The translations under genes were made by a program, and so were the position numbers. From Eutreptiella sp. 'Long Island Sound 2002' (taxonomy: Eukaryota; Euglenozoa; Euglenophyceae; Eutreptiales; Eutreptiaceae), in contig OZ038381.1 of assembly GCA_964036045.1 (NCBI GenBank), forward strand, positions 133,711,191 to 133,775,190: a stretch of 64,000 nucleotides of DNA. Direction: 5' to 3'. Shown in pieces: positions 30,570 to 41,621 of this stretch (positions are counted from its first letter, which is position 1; each line of letters opens with the position of its first letter). A model generated the notes under the pieces. That model saw only the letters and a program-made list of their open reading frames with translations. It was not told the DNA's origin and searched no databases.

Positions 30570-32927
30570 TGAAGCCGGTTCGGACCCCCGTGGCCATCTT
30601 GGGGTCACTTGGGGTGTGTATCTATGTGCCGGCAAGCCGCCATTGGCTGATATCATACTCTCCCATCCACCTGAACTAACCCGATGTGATAGTGTGATAG
30701 GTTTGGCCATTCCGGCTATGAGCGGTCATATTCAGTACCGAGGCGCCGCCAGCGGAGATTTATATATCGGAATATCAGGAATCAACAGGGTTTTATTATC
30801 ATAATGTTTCCGTAATTTTTCAGCCTTTCGTTCTGATGGTCAATGTATCGGCGACCGTCAGTTGGCTCGCGATTTTGCGTTAACCGATTGGTTAACTGTT
30901 ATTTCCAGATATTTTGGCGGATACTCCGTTGAAGGGTCAGATTTCATCAGCAAAGGGTTCGTTGCTTCCGCAATTTTCTAAATAAGCACTCGAAATTTTA
31001 ATCTGAATTTTTCGCGATGTCGAAATCGGATTTTCGACTTCGACATCGCCGCACTTGATTTGGACTTCTTCGAGTGGTCATACTCTTTTCCCTATGCCCG
31101 AATCAGGTTTCCCTTATACTTGCCACCCATTTGACTTGGAGATATAAGGGAAACAAAAGTGAATTGTGGGACCACTTTGAAGGGCCATGTCTACGCGCGA
31201 GTGTGAGGAAAGAGAATAATGAAGGTTGCGTTGTAAGCGCATTGGTCTCAAGTTAATTTAGGAAGCATCAAACGCCTTTGGTGTGTACACATGCCCGGTG
31301 TAGCAAGGGATAATGGTCAAGAGGGTATAAAGTGATATATATCTCTTGGACCGTGCAACCGAATATTTCAATGCGACTTTCGAGTGTACCGCGTGAGTGT
31401 TGGGGTTGCATAGATACTTTCCTTGGGTTCCCACGTATTTTTAACGTGAAGTTATGACCATGGAGGGACATGGCATATCGTGGTGGGAGCCACATTTTGA
31501 GGGTATGTGTTATATGGATGGTATATGTCTTGATATGCTCACGCCCATGTTATATATCTTCTTGTGGCCGAAGAGATGGGGAGCCACACGTGACAAGGGC
31601 TTCGCCCATGTCCCAATTGTGGAATTCAAAGCGCTAGACTAAGTCTACCGCATATGTATTGCTCATGGTAGGTTAGGCAAAGAGATCCATGAGTGCACTC
31701 CCATTTTCATGGGGCATGTAGATACGAGTGGCGAAGGTATCTCCATGCGCCCAATTGGGGATCCAAGTGGGGGAATTGTTCGCAAATGGTTTCAATCATT
31801 TGTGTATTGAACCATGAGCGGATATCATGGGTGAGCATAGAGATATACTATCATGACAACTTTGCATTTGGTCATATTTTCATGTTTTTGACCTCAATTT
31901 TTGCTCATTTTTGTGTTTTGTGTACTTACCTGGTCGGCAAACAGCAAGAAGCCTATGAAGAGTCGAACCATGGTATGTTGTTCATATGTTGGCATATGCT
32001 TTGGAGTTGAACACCACCATATGCTGGATCGCGTACTCCATTTGGCTGGGCGCACGAAGGATCACAAGAATTGGTCTCAAGATCATGGGCTGACTTGGGC
32101 AGTGCGTGGCGCCCATATCCGAAGGGGTTTCGAGGGTAAGGTGGGGATGTACATGGGCATTGGCCTTTGGTCTATATCCTCCATGAATACTAGACTTCGA
32201 TTCCATGCATGCTTTGAGCCTTCGGATAAGTAGTAACTTCAATTTTGAGCATATATTTGATATATGGCCAATATGGTGTGAATTGGCAGTTTTTTGACAA
32301 GTTATGAGTTCAAACTCATAGATCATTTCTCTAAGCCCATTCGACTCCAAGTCCGACCAAGGTTATGTTAGGGTAGGGAATGGTCCTGAGTGCCACTCTA
32401 GGCCATGACACGCCACCTCCCCTATTGGGCTAGGATTTAGAGGCTTGGGAGTGAACACATTTTTGGGGTTTATGTAATGACTTTTGACATGTGGCGTTTA
32501 ACCATCTCATTGGACTGGGTTCAGGGCATCATGTTGGTGAGTCAAGGGAAGGTCTTGAGTCCAGGGAATGAGGGGTCTATGGCTGTGATTGTAAAAATTT
32601 CCATCTTTCCCCAACTTTGCTTTATTTGTGTTCATATGCCAATTTCAGGGCTTTCTTCCTTGGTGCAATTCTTGTACATGCCCGCCACCGTGGGAAGACC
32701 GGTGTGCTGAACGAAAGCCCGCAGCCTGATTTGGATTGTGAATTGGGTTATTGCTGTATTTGTGGGATCTGGTTGCCATTCAGGGTTGAAGGAGGATTTT
32801 ATTTTCTATATTTTTGGATTTGGAACCTTGGATTTTGAGCAATGCAATCGTTGATCAGGAGCAAATCGGCAGGGGTTACAGGCGGAAGGGGCACAGCGGG
32901 GGCCGGTCCTGGTAGGGACCTTCTTTA
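30570..32927 (+). repeat. 3' LTR of element 2
   Basis: Near-identical to 19719-22076, with substitutions such as GCGAGCG/GCGACCG and small compensating indels (one base lost near 31626). It is followed by the target duplication GACC and the continuing minisatellite. Confidence 0.95.
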
Positions 32928-33204
32928 GACCTATAGGGGCCTATGGGGCTCTATGGGGACCTATGGTGGCCTGTGGGGGTCTATGGGGACCGAACCACAT
33001 CCGTGAACTGTTTTGGGGGTGTAGACTCCCCAAATATTTGACGGATGTGGTTCCGTGAAATATTTGGGGGGTCTACAGCCCCCAAATATTTGACGGATTG
33101 GGTTCCGTCAAATATTTGGGGGCTGTACACCCCCAAAATATTTGACGGATGGGGTTCGGTCAAATATTTGGGGGCTGTACACCCCCAAATCATTTCACAG
33201 AACG
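32928..33204. repeat. minisatellite remnant plus palindrome repeats, right of element 2
   Basis: 32928-32994 holds GGGGCCTATGG words. 32995-33204 holds four to five AAATATTTG/ACGGATG palindrome units like those at 19061-19531. The order of repeat classes continues from the left side of the element. Confidence 0.88.
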
Positions 33205-34232
33205 CCGGGGCCCACTACGCACTGGCTGTGGGTGCGGGGGTTGCGGGCGTGGGGACCCGTCACCAACCCCACCGCACGCGCTCTTGCGAGCTGGCTTTGC
33301 GCGCTTTGGGGGCGGTGTGAGGGTGCCCGGGGGGGGCGCCTCTTGCCTGGGTATGGGGCGTCCGGGGTCGGGCGCTCTCCCACCCCCGACCGCTCGTCCT
33401 TTGGGGCTTGCGGCCAGGGCGCACTACCCACTGGCTGTGGGTGCGGGGGGTGCGAGCTTGGGGACCCATCACCAACCCCACCGCGCGCGCTCTTGCGAGC
33501 TGGCTTTGCGCGCTGTGGGGGCGGCACGAGGGCGCCCGGGGGGGGTGCCTCTTGCCTGGGCGTGGGGCCTCCGGGGTCGGGCACTCTCCCACCCTCGACC
33601 GCTTGTCCTTTGGGGCGTGCTGCCGGGGCCCACTACCCACTGGCTGTGGGTGCGGGGGGTGCGGGCGTGGGGACCCTTCACCAACCCCACAGCGCACGCT
33701 GTTGCGAGCTGGCTTTGCGCGCTGTGGAGGCGGCACGAGGGCGCCCGGGGGGGGCGCCTCTTGCCTGGGCGTGGGGCGTCCGGGGTTGGGCGCTCTCCAA
33801 CCCCCGACCGCTCGTCCTTTGGGGCGTGCGGGCAGGGCCCACTACCCACTGACTGTGGGTGCGGGGGGTGGGGGCGTTGGAACCCGTCACCAACCCCACC
33901 GCGCGCGCTCCTGCGAGCTGGCTTTGCGCGCTTTGGGGGCGGCAGGAGGGTGCCCGGGGGGGGCGCCTCTTGCCTGGGTATGGGGCGTCCGGGGTCGGGC
34001 GCTCTCCCACCCCCGACCGCTCGTCCTTTGGGGCGTGCAGCCGGGCCCCACTACCAACTGGCTGTGGGTGCGGGGGATGGGGGCGTTGGAACCCGTCACC
34101 AACCCCACCGCGCGCGCTCTTGCGAGCTGGCATTGCGCCCTGTGGGGGCCGCAAGAGGGCGCCGGTGGGGGGCGCCTCTTGCCTGTGTGTGGGGCGTTCG
34201 GGGTCAGGCGCTCTTCCACCCCCTGCTGTGGG
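33205..34232. repeat. 209/210-bp GC-rich satellite, right block
   Basis: About five units with the CACTGGCTGTGGGTG marker near 33220, 33428, 33637, 33846 and 34055, a spacing of about 209 bp. Orientation matches the left block at 17840-18531. The long ORFs spanning it (up to 472 codons) are periodic translations of the repeat. Confidence 0.9.
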
Positions 34233-34554
34233 TGCGGTGTGCGGGCGTGGGGGTCCGGCTGTCCTTGGCACCCTCTCCGGTGCCGCGGTTTGTCGTGTGT
34301 TGTGCGCGCTTCCCGGGGTTGCGGCACCCGGTGGCCGTTGTGGCTTGGCAAACGTCCTCGTGCCGTGGTTCCGGCCGGCGGGTTGCCTCTCTGGCGTGCC
34401 TCGTGGCCCCGCGTTGGTGCGCCGCGCCTGGTCCGGTGCGGTCACTCTCGGTGCTCCGGTCGGCTTTTCCGTCGCCGTGGTGCCTTCCCCCACCCTGGGG
34501 GCTGTCGCCCACGGCTTTACTGGGTGGCTGCGCGGGGCACGTGGCCATGTCAGC
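34233..34554. other. GC-rich flank of satellite
   Basis: Non-repetitive GC-rich sequence. ORFs are extensions of the satellite frames. I see no gene. Confidence 0.5.
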
Positions 34555-35196
34555 TCAGTATGGGTGACGAACTGGGGCAAACGTTCTTGTGGTCCAGTCC
34601 CATGATTCATGGAATACGTCAATATAGTCTGCGGCTGACTGTAGTGTCCTTTCCAGCTGCCTTAGGAGTGAGGGATCCTTTAATCGAAAGTCTGCCAATG
34701 TGATTTGCAGTGGTGGAGAGGTCCATATTGTGGATGAACTCTGCAAGTGTGGTAAAACATCGGACTTAGAATCATCGTTAGATTCTTCTGAGACGTGTGT
34801 ATCCTTATCATCCTCATGGCCCTGAAGTGATGTGCATTCGTCAGCGGAGTCCTCGTGCGGCGTGTGTTTTTCGGAGTCCTGGAGTGATGTGCATTCTTTA
34901 TCGGAGTCTTCGTGCGACGGATGCGTGTCAGATAACTCGTCGTGCGCTGCGTGGGATTCTCGGTCACTTATATCGTGGAAGTTCTGATCTTCAGGCAGCG
35001 CGTAGGCTTCTGAAGCATTGTCTTCATCAATACCTGTCGCGTGCGATGATTGAGCAGTAATGTATGTGGGCTGGGTGGGTTCTGGGCTGTCTTTTTGGTG
35101 CCTCGGGATCTTTCTGCGGCCTGCGTGATTGTTAGTGGGAGTGTTGAATGAATCCTCATGGCCTCTATCCTTGCATAGAACGCTGACATAGCTCAT
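34555..35196 (-). CDS. acidic protein, unknown function
   Basis: A minus-strand ORF of 213 codons with ATG at 35196. The centre is very rich in Asp, Glu, Ser and His and contains two copies of a HEDSxxECTSLQ motif. The C-terminal 60 residues (ADFRLKDPSLLRQLERTLQSAADYIDVFHESW) look folded and helical. It lies directly downstream of, and overlaps, the zinc-ribbon remnant at 35165-35965, and may be the C-terminal part of the same original protein after a frame change. I recognise no family. It ends at the satellite flank. Confidence 0.45.
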   Translation of the reverse strand: MSYVSVLCKDRGHEDSFNTPTNNHAGRRKIPRHQKDSPEPTQPTYITAQSSHATGIDEDNASEAYALPEDQNFHDISDRESHAAHDELSDTHPSHEDSDKECTSLQDSEKHTPHEDSADECTSLQGHEDDKDTHVSEESNDDSKSDVLPHLQSSSTIWTSPPLQITLADFRLKDPSLLRQLERTLQSAADYIDVFHESWDWTTRTFAPVRHPY

Positions 35197-35965
35197 GTTG
35201 GCTTCGGTTGTTCGGTGCGAGAGATTTTTTGATTGAGGAATGGTGGGCGGAGATGGTAGTCTTGTGTTTGGTTGGTTTGCTGGTAGGCGACGTGCTTGCC
35301 GGCAGGGAAGGCAGTGTAGAGGGCGGTGAAGACCTTGTTTTGTAAACCAGGCGGCTTCGTCGTCCGTCAGGTGGAACTCCTAATTGCATTCCTTGCATAT
35401 ATCCGGCGTGATCGCAGAAGATACCTGTGGGCCTTTGTTGAAATCACCTTTTTTGGCGACTGATTGAGTGCCAGGAGTCATCAGAATTATTGCTGTCTTC
35501 GGGTTCACCTTGACAGCTTGTGCGCTCGTGGATGTCCGCCTCACTTCTTACTGTTTGTTGAGCGCCGCTCTTCTGTTTGTCATTGGTTGACTGTTTAGAC
35601 GAAAATATATATTTGATATGGTCTGTTGATCCCAGTGCCTGCTTGCTGTGGGCAGAGGTGATACCTGTGATGTCTCTTTGGCCCTGGTCGGTAGTTTGTG
35701 TACTCTGCTGAACGGAGATCGGGGCTACGTGATATCTTTGCGAGAAGGTAGGTGCAGAATGGTAAGGATTGTGGCAGGACTGGCGATCAGGCGATGCGGA
35801 AGGCACTATGCCGTGGTTGAACCAGCATGCTTTACCGTATGTACAACTTGTTGAGTGTTTGCATGGAGTTTTTGCGGCCTGAATTTGAAAATTAATATAG
35901 AAATGCAGTAAAGACCAGAATTGCGGCGATTTATTAGTCTCGAACAAATTATCCAGTATTCTCAC
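35165..35965 (-). pseudogene. CCCH zinc finger plus zinc-ribbon protein, broken
   Basis: Minus strand. The first part (35965-35444) contains CKHSTSCTYGKACWFNH, a CCCH-type finger with Cx5Cx5Cx3H spacing, normally RNA-binding. At a run of six A's near 35455 the frame must shift by +1 to continue into SSAITPDICKECN, an in-frame TAG (35380-35382), then EFHLTDDEAAWF and CLPCRQARR. The CxxC...CxxC pair (35284-35397) matches the 'probable zinc-ribbon' family with its typical F...E...G...P...C..CR..R layout. One frameshift and one stop make this a likely remnant. Such finger combinations are seen in algal retroelement or RNA-handling proteins (inference). Confidence 0.55.
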
Positions 35966-36119
35966 GGCATCTTCATCCCCGCTTTCATCTGACTAGATCC
36001 TCTTCATTGTAGTCAATTTTGAATGTAAATTCATTCATTTTGGCGAGATTGCGATGAATTGTTGAGAATTGCTGTGACCATAATTGTAGCGCGCGCGATA
36101 CCGCCTTCTATCTCAGTGA

Positions 36120-36335
36120 AGAATGGGTCCGATGAAAGCCCAAAATCGGTTGGAAATGGTACCTCAATGACAAAATGGCTGTGACAAAGCCCGAATTGGG
36201 TTAACAATGGTATTGGAATGGCAAAAAGGGTGAGATGAAAGACGAAATTGGGTTACAAATTGTATCTGAATGAAAAGATGTGTTTGAGGAAAGGCCAAAG
36301 TGGATTGAAAATGGTATCCAAAGGACAAGAGTGGT
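36120..36335. repeat. ~55-bp degenerate tandem repeat, array B
   Basis: About four copies of the GATGAAAGCCCAAAAT...GGTTGGAAATGGTA unit, the same family as 15840-16370 about 20 kb away. It begins just after the CCCH remnant. Confidence 0.75.
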
Positions 36336-36479
36336 GTCTTGAAAGGTGGAAGAGAAACCAAACTCAGGCGTCATTAACTCTGAGGGTCAAATGCTTCCTA
36401 CTCAACATCAGAACGGTCGGTTTTGGACAGTTCAGACACTTGCAGTGGGACAAACAAAAGAAACAATTTCAGGTAAGAT

Positions 36480-37417
36480 GAAAGCTGCCAGTTCCAATTA
36501 GAGAGGATCCTTGCAAATGATTCACACTTGAAGGTGAAGTTGTTGCCACGTAAGCATTTGGAGTATTTGGATGACTCGTTTCAGAAGCTGCAAACTATTA
36601 GGTCTCAGGTTTGTGAGGTGATTGAGCGCTAACAAATTCCAAATCTCCACAATTTGAAGTCAGATGCTTGCCTACACTCTACTACTTGGACCCAGTGACA
36701 CGGTTTGCAAATGGAGTCATGTGCCCGCGTTGTGAGATACCTAGAACATTCTGCACTTTTGGACAACCAAATCGCTTACGTAGAATCTTTGATTTGCCAA
36801 GTCTGATTTGGATGACGCAAGCAAGGTATAGATGTACTCGGCGCAAAGGAACTGTACGAGCTGCCAAGTGTTTGTTGATGGATGTAGCATGTGAACACTT
36901 GGTAGTCTACCTAACGCGAGAGAGTGGGACCAGTGAACGGTGTTTGATCCATATGTTGCACCTTTTAGAACAAGGCATCGCTTACAATACAGCTTGAAAA
37001 GATTTTGGTCTCTTCTATGACGATGCTCTTCAAGTGACATTTCGAACCTACCAAGCCGAGTGTGCTCTGAAATCTACGCTTGGTGTTACTTTAGACAAAG
37101 TAGACTTGTCCGATTATAGTGCATTGACGAAGCCTCCTAGTGTCGCCCTCTTGAGAACCTTCTTCCTTCGGTCCCGGAGGGACCAACGCAAAGCCCAATC
37201 GGTGACCCTTTCCCTCCCGAACCATCAACGTACACCTAATTCCTCAACCACCAACTGCTCCAACAACTCCAACAACTATCGTGCAGAACCCTCCAAGTGT
37301 TGTGCCCACGGCATTGCCTTTGAACCTGCATTTGAGCCAACTGTCCCAAGGAGCTATCCCTTCTCGTGTAGCTTCTCAACCTACGATGCTGCACCTACCT
37401 GGCGCTGCACAATATAA
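36480..37417 (+). pseudogene. decayed ORF with DUF6729-like cysteine segment
   Basis: The plus strand shows coherent protein-like pieces in changing frames. First comes a helical stretch near 36495-36630 (SHLKVKLLPRKHLEYLDDSF), ending in TAA. Then 36668-36997 reads LYYLDPVTRF...VMCPRCEIP, a GQPNRLRRIFDL segment and TQARYRCT. This order (Pro/Tyr/Trp-rich start, CPxC, RR-x-DL, RYxC) resembles DUF6729, a zinc-binding domain common in protist and fungal transposon-linked proteins. The second CxxC has lost its second Cys (RYRCTRR). The following ORF 37034-37417 carries on with FRTYQAECALKST. The whole is broken by stops. Confidence 0.4.
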
Positions 37418-38930
37418 TCAAGAGTTGGAATGCGGAGAAGCTCAAGCGGAGGCCATAATGGCCCGGTGTAGACATATGATTTATCAGGACTTTGGCATCC
37501 CGATTCAAATCTATGACACTTTGCCCATGCATCATGACTTGCACGACTGGGACAAATATTCAAAGCATTTGTATCTGGGTTTGGATTTGCTAGGGTATTC
37601 CTGCCGGAAGGGATATTCCCATGTTTTGCCTACTGTATTCATGCATCGCCATCATGTAGACTTTGAGAGAGACTCCGACCCAAAGGGGAAAAATGAATTT
37701 TTGGGTCGTCTCCTCTTTCACCATCAATCTTTCACATCTCCCCCTCCTTCCCTCCAAGGCTCTCTCCCCACAAGGGTCTTCAACCCTAGGTTTCACCCTC
37801 AGGTGTCGACAGTTCTTCAACCCGGCTTTTGAAAGGCCGTCTTCAAGCTAAGTGACTACACTACCCAATCTGCGCTTTTGCATATTATGCTCATGCGGGT
37901 GCATCTGCGCCGATCTACGCCAATCATCGCACCTCACGTCGCCTTTGGCACCTTACAGCTTCACAGTGACTGCGGCGCCTTACAGCTTAACTCACAATGG
38001 GCAGCCACCGTCTGCTCAGGGTTAACAATGTCTACAAAGTGCGAGGGTATTTCCGACTCAACATGAATGAGCATAATACGTAGAAAGCACCTGGGGTCAA
38101 TTTATCGGACAGTTGTTCGTATTTCTACGGCGTAAATGTAGGATTGGCAGTATGGAGTCTCGTCTAGAACAGCTTATCAAGGAAAATCCGGACGTTTCAG
38201 ATTCGTCTTGGACTACACTCCTAAGAAACCCAATGTTGGCAAGGTCCGTTCAGTAAGAATTCCGGTGCTTTACAAGTTGGTTTTGAGAACTGCCCTATGC
38301 CGCCTCGCTGAACATTACTGTGCTATCTTGCATATTGAAAGAGACATTCGATGTGTGTATTGTGAGTTCACAATCTTTGAAGTATAGAAATACGCGGTTC
38401 TTTTGTTGGGCAATGGCTTTGAGTACAGAGGCCTCCGGGATATGATTTGGATTATGATCAATCTGCGGCGCCGCTAAAGTTGATTGATGTTGTTTGTAGG
38501 CGCAACAATGATGGCAGTGATGAACATGATGTCAATAAAAATGAATCACGATTGGCTATAATGTCTTGGGATCGTGATGATTGGTCTTTGTCTCCGCCTT
38601 TGCTAGAATCGTTGTCGAGGGCTAAAAAAGCCAATGACTCATGACGTGAAACGGGTCATTTTACATGACTTGCCACTCGTAGGAAATATCTGGAAGCATG
38701 TCTCGGTTAACAATCAACCAAACGATGCAGCCAGTTCAATGGATAGAGTTTACAAGAAATGGGAACAACAATTGTACTCTGGTTTGGATCATTTTGGCCA
38801 TTTTGGAGAAGGAGCCTGGGGGAACACTCAGTGGAGCGCACACATAGCACGGGGGATTTGTTATCCAGGGGATTTCACCTTTTCACGCATCTTGCTCAAC
38901 GCGTGCATGACCATAGAAGGGTAAAAAGCA
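37418..38930 (+). pseudogene. protein-coding remnants, unknown
   Basis: ORF pieces at 37281-37832, 38447-38644 and 38634-38924 have protein-like composition and share a motif: WDKYSKHLYLGLDLLGY near 37550 and YKKWEQQLYSGLDHFGH near 38752. This suggests an internal duplication or two related domains. Between them (37833-38440) frames are short. No family is recognised. These may continue the DUF6729-like remnant. Confidence 0.35.
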
Positions 38931-40118
38931 TACCGGGGTCGGTGGTCAAAGACAACACTTTGTTTACAAAGGAAGACATATCTAATGCGAAGCAACAGGA
39001 CAGCGGATAGGAATTATTCACTGGCAGCTAGTGGACGATTCCCTCGCGGTTAAGGCAAAAGCTCCTATGGAGGCTATGGTCAAGGAAAAGGATATGGTCG
39101 GGGTTATGGAAAAGGTTATGCCAAAAACTACCACAGTCAGCAAAATTCCGAACACAATCCCTCCTCCACGCCGTTGTGACTTTGTAGTGGTGAATGTGCG
39201 GGCGTGTCTTCCGTGGTGGCGCCTCAGCGCACAACTTTTGGTCCTGCGCAGCATCCAACAAGAGCTGGAGCCCCATGGAGCTCAACCACAGTCCCTAGGA
39301 CATCTGCGCCGTTGAAATGGGTCAGAACCTTGCACTAGCCATATTGCCCCTAAGGGACATTATAGGACCCTATATATGGGACTTTGTATCTTATACTCCA
39401 TTTGTTTGTTATGATCATAGGATGTGAGATGGGTAAGTGTAAAATCGTCTTGCCTTCAAAATGAGCCTGCAAGGTTTCGCATTTTCCCCCCAGGCTCAGA
39501 ACTACCCTCCCAAGGGTGGCTCTGACCGGAGCAAAAGTGAAAAAATCAGGCTTTAACCTACAATAGTATACAGCTTATTCTACATCAGGTCTGACCTACA
39601 TTGCCATTCGACCAATGTCAGGCAAATACTTTTAGTAGCCTTCCGCCTGCAACACAGAGACCACAGGGTGGCGTGAGGTGGTATCTGGACCTATACCCAC
39701 CCGCACACCTCACTGGGTGTAAAAGGCTGTTAAGTGCTCATGGCACAAAGCCTGAAGTGCTCATGGCACAGAACAAATTTGGTATAAAGATACTGACACA
39801 AAACCTCTGCTTTTTGCCGACAAAAGCAGAAAAACAACAAGAAAAACCGCTTTGCTTTTTCTCCAAGACAGAAGCAGTTGAAAAATAAAAGAAGACACTC
39901 TGCTCGCAAGCAGGCAGGTGCAAAGCAAAACAAAAATGAAAAACTGAGTAAGCAGGAGTTCACTCAAAGTGCCAAGCAGGGTGTACCCAACCACTGCTCA
40001 TTAGACATTCAAAATAGTATCTACAACGAAAAAAAAAGCAAAGGCACATGTCACTGCCAGCAAAAAAGGTACTTGCCGCCCAGACGGAGGCCCGACAGAC
40101 TCTCGTTGTACATCTCAA
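38931..40118. other. no recognised gene
   Basis: Only short overlapping ORFs. An A-rich segment at 39780-40060 precedes the LINE coding region and may be its 5' untranslated part, but I cannot place its 5' end. Confidence 0.4.
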
Positions 40119-41621
40119 ATGTACATGCCAGGGAATCTAAATCAGATCCCTGCATATATACAGCACACTAGGCTGTGCACTGTGCAACACTTTCTGAGTG
40201 TCTATTTTTTTTCGATTGACCCTCAGCATTTTGTTGATGGATCCACCAGTAGTCCAGGCTATTCGGTGGCTGGTGAAAATCCTGGGCTGTTCAAGTTCTG
40301 GAGCCTTTCCCGCAGTTTTCAAATCATCACCTCAATTCCCGAGTCCAAATCCACGCTCGCAACCTTTCAATGGACGCCAAGTCGCCTTTTTGTTCATCCC
40401 GAGAACACCATGAATTTCACCCTATTTGGAAGCTCCGAAGCCGCCGATGGCGGCCTTTCAACGCTATTTAACTATTCCCCGTCACACCTCTTTCAAAAAC
40501 ACGAAGCCTCAAATTCGCCGTTACAAACACGCTTCCCGTCACGCCAATTTGGAGCCATTGAAGACAAAATATTTGACACACGCCAACGCATTTTCGTTCC
40601 CGAAGTTTACCGCCGTCTAAAAGACTACTCCGAGTTCTATCTGGATGTGGAAGGCACCGATATTCAATCCGCCTTTGTTGGGAGCAACTCCACGGAAATT
40701 CTAGACCGAGGCAGGGTCTCTTCTGTTGCGCACAATAACTACAACGAGCTTGAAAAGCTTTTGTTCAAGCACAAGTGTTTCTACCTAAAGCCGTATGAGT
40801 TGGACTATTCTCAAACCGAAGCCAAGAAGTCTCCGCCTACCTCCACCCCGTGGGCTAAACAATTAAGAACCGTGCTAGACAAAGCCGAAGAAGAGAACAA
40901 AGACCTCAAAGGATGGTTCGTTATTCCGGCGTGGGACGCTCAAGTGGTTGCCGCCACCTTTAGCATGCTAGGCTCAACTTCCGCCCGTTTTCCTCTCCTT
41001 CCTTACATTTCTAGCGTGATATGTATGCACGGAGCACAACTTCGGGACGCCTACAAGGTCAAAAAGGACGGCAAAGACTCCTACGAGTTCTGCACGAGCG
41101 GCCATCAAACGATGCCGTATGTTGCCTTACTCCTGAACACCTCTTCCTTTGACGGGTGCCGATATGAAGACATCAATTCTAAGTTTGAACCCTTCCGCTT
41201 CGCCGCCAAGCGCGCCCATCCAACGGTGTGTGACCTCCGGTTGCACAAAACACTACGTTTCGAGGTGAGCATAGAGTTCCTTGATCACATTGAGCCTTCG
41301 CCGCCGGAAAAGAGAGACAAGTCTCAACCAAAACAACGCAAAATTGGAGACGCCCGTGCATTCATGAAGTTAATGAACGAAATGTTTGTCCCCGCGCTAG
41401 CAAACGTATCGGTGAACACCAAGAATGCTTACTACCCGTTTGGCCACATAGTTCCTTCTGAGAGCCCGCATTGGGCCTACTACTGGTTTGATTGGGAACT
41501 CCCATCCCGCTTTGCCGACGAGCTCATGTTTAAGTCCGCGAGTGCGCCCAATTCCTCACCAGAGAACCCCTTGCAATGGACATGCACGCTCTGCCGACTA
41601 CCGAAGTGTATCGAGCCGTGA
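40119..41621 (+). CDS. LINE first ORF, unknown function
   Basis: Open frame of 500 codons. An ATG at 40410 in good context (ACCATGA) is a more likely start than the first one at 40119, giving about 403 residues. The product has an N-terminal Ser/Phe/Pro-rich part, then a folded-looking region with GWFVIPAWDAQVVAATF and YVALLLNTSSFDGCRYEDI, and ends in a helix-rich stretch (ARAFMKLMNEMFVPALANV). I see no zinc knuckle or RRM as in many LINE ORF1 proteins. It overlaps the next ORF by 46 nt in another frame, so either the two are joined by frameshifting or an indel separates one protein. Confidence 0.6.
   Translation: MYMPGNLNQIPAYIQHTRLCTVQHFLSVYFFSIDPQHFVDGSTSSPGYSVAGENPGLFKFWSLSRSFQIITSIPESKSTLATFQWTPSRLFVHPENTMNFTLFGSSEAADGGLSTLFNYSPSHLFQKHEASNSPLQTRFPSRQFGAIEDKIFDTRQRIFVPEVYRRLKDYSEFYLDVEGTDIQSAFVGSNSTEILDRGRVSSVAHNNYNELEKLLFKHKCFYLKPYELDYSQTEAKKSPPTSTPWAKQLRTVLDKAEEENKDLKGWFVIPAWDAQVVAATFSMLGSTSARFPLLPYISSVICMHGAQLRDAYKVKKDGKDSYEFCTSGHQTMPYVALLLNTSSFDGCRYEDINSKFEPFRFAAKRAHPTVCDLRLHKTLRFEVSIEFLDHIEPSPPEKRDKSQPKQRKIGDARAFMKLMNEMFVPALANVSVNTKNAYYPFGHIVPSESPHWAYYWFDWELPSRFADELMFKSASAPNSSPENPLQWTCTLCRLPKCIEP

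Larger units (their letters stand above)
19719..32927 (+). mobile_element. LTR retrotransposon 2 (Ty3/Gypsy, chromovirus-like), Pol partly frameshifted
   Basis: A 13.2-kb plus-strand element: 5' LTR 19719-22076, primer site 22077-22088, gag 21991-25110, protease 25111-26001, a frame-broken linker 26002-26803, RT to chromodomain 26807-30175, purine tract 30559-30569, 3' LTR 30570-32927. The host sequence GACC (19715-19718 and 32928-32931) is a 4-bp target duplication. About 25 differences between the 2358-bp LTRs (near 99% identity) mark a recent insertion. The target is the GGGGCCTATGG minisatellite, which continues on both sides. Confidence 0.95.

Noticed and set aside
33149-34703. Long Arg/Gly/Pro-rich ORFs of 431-472 codons in the satellite
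   Set aside because: Period of 209-210 bp with high GC keeps several frames open on both strands; products repeat every 70 residues and match no family.
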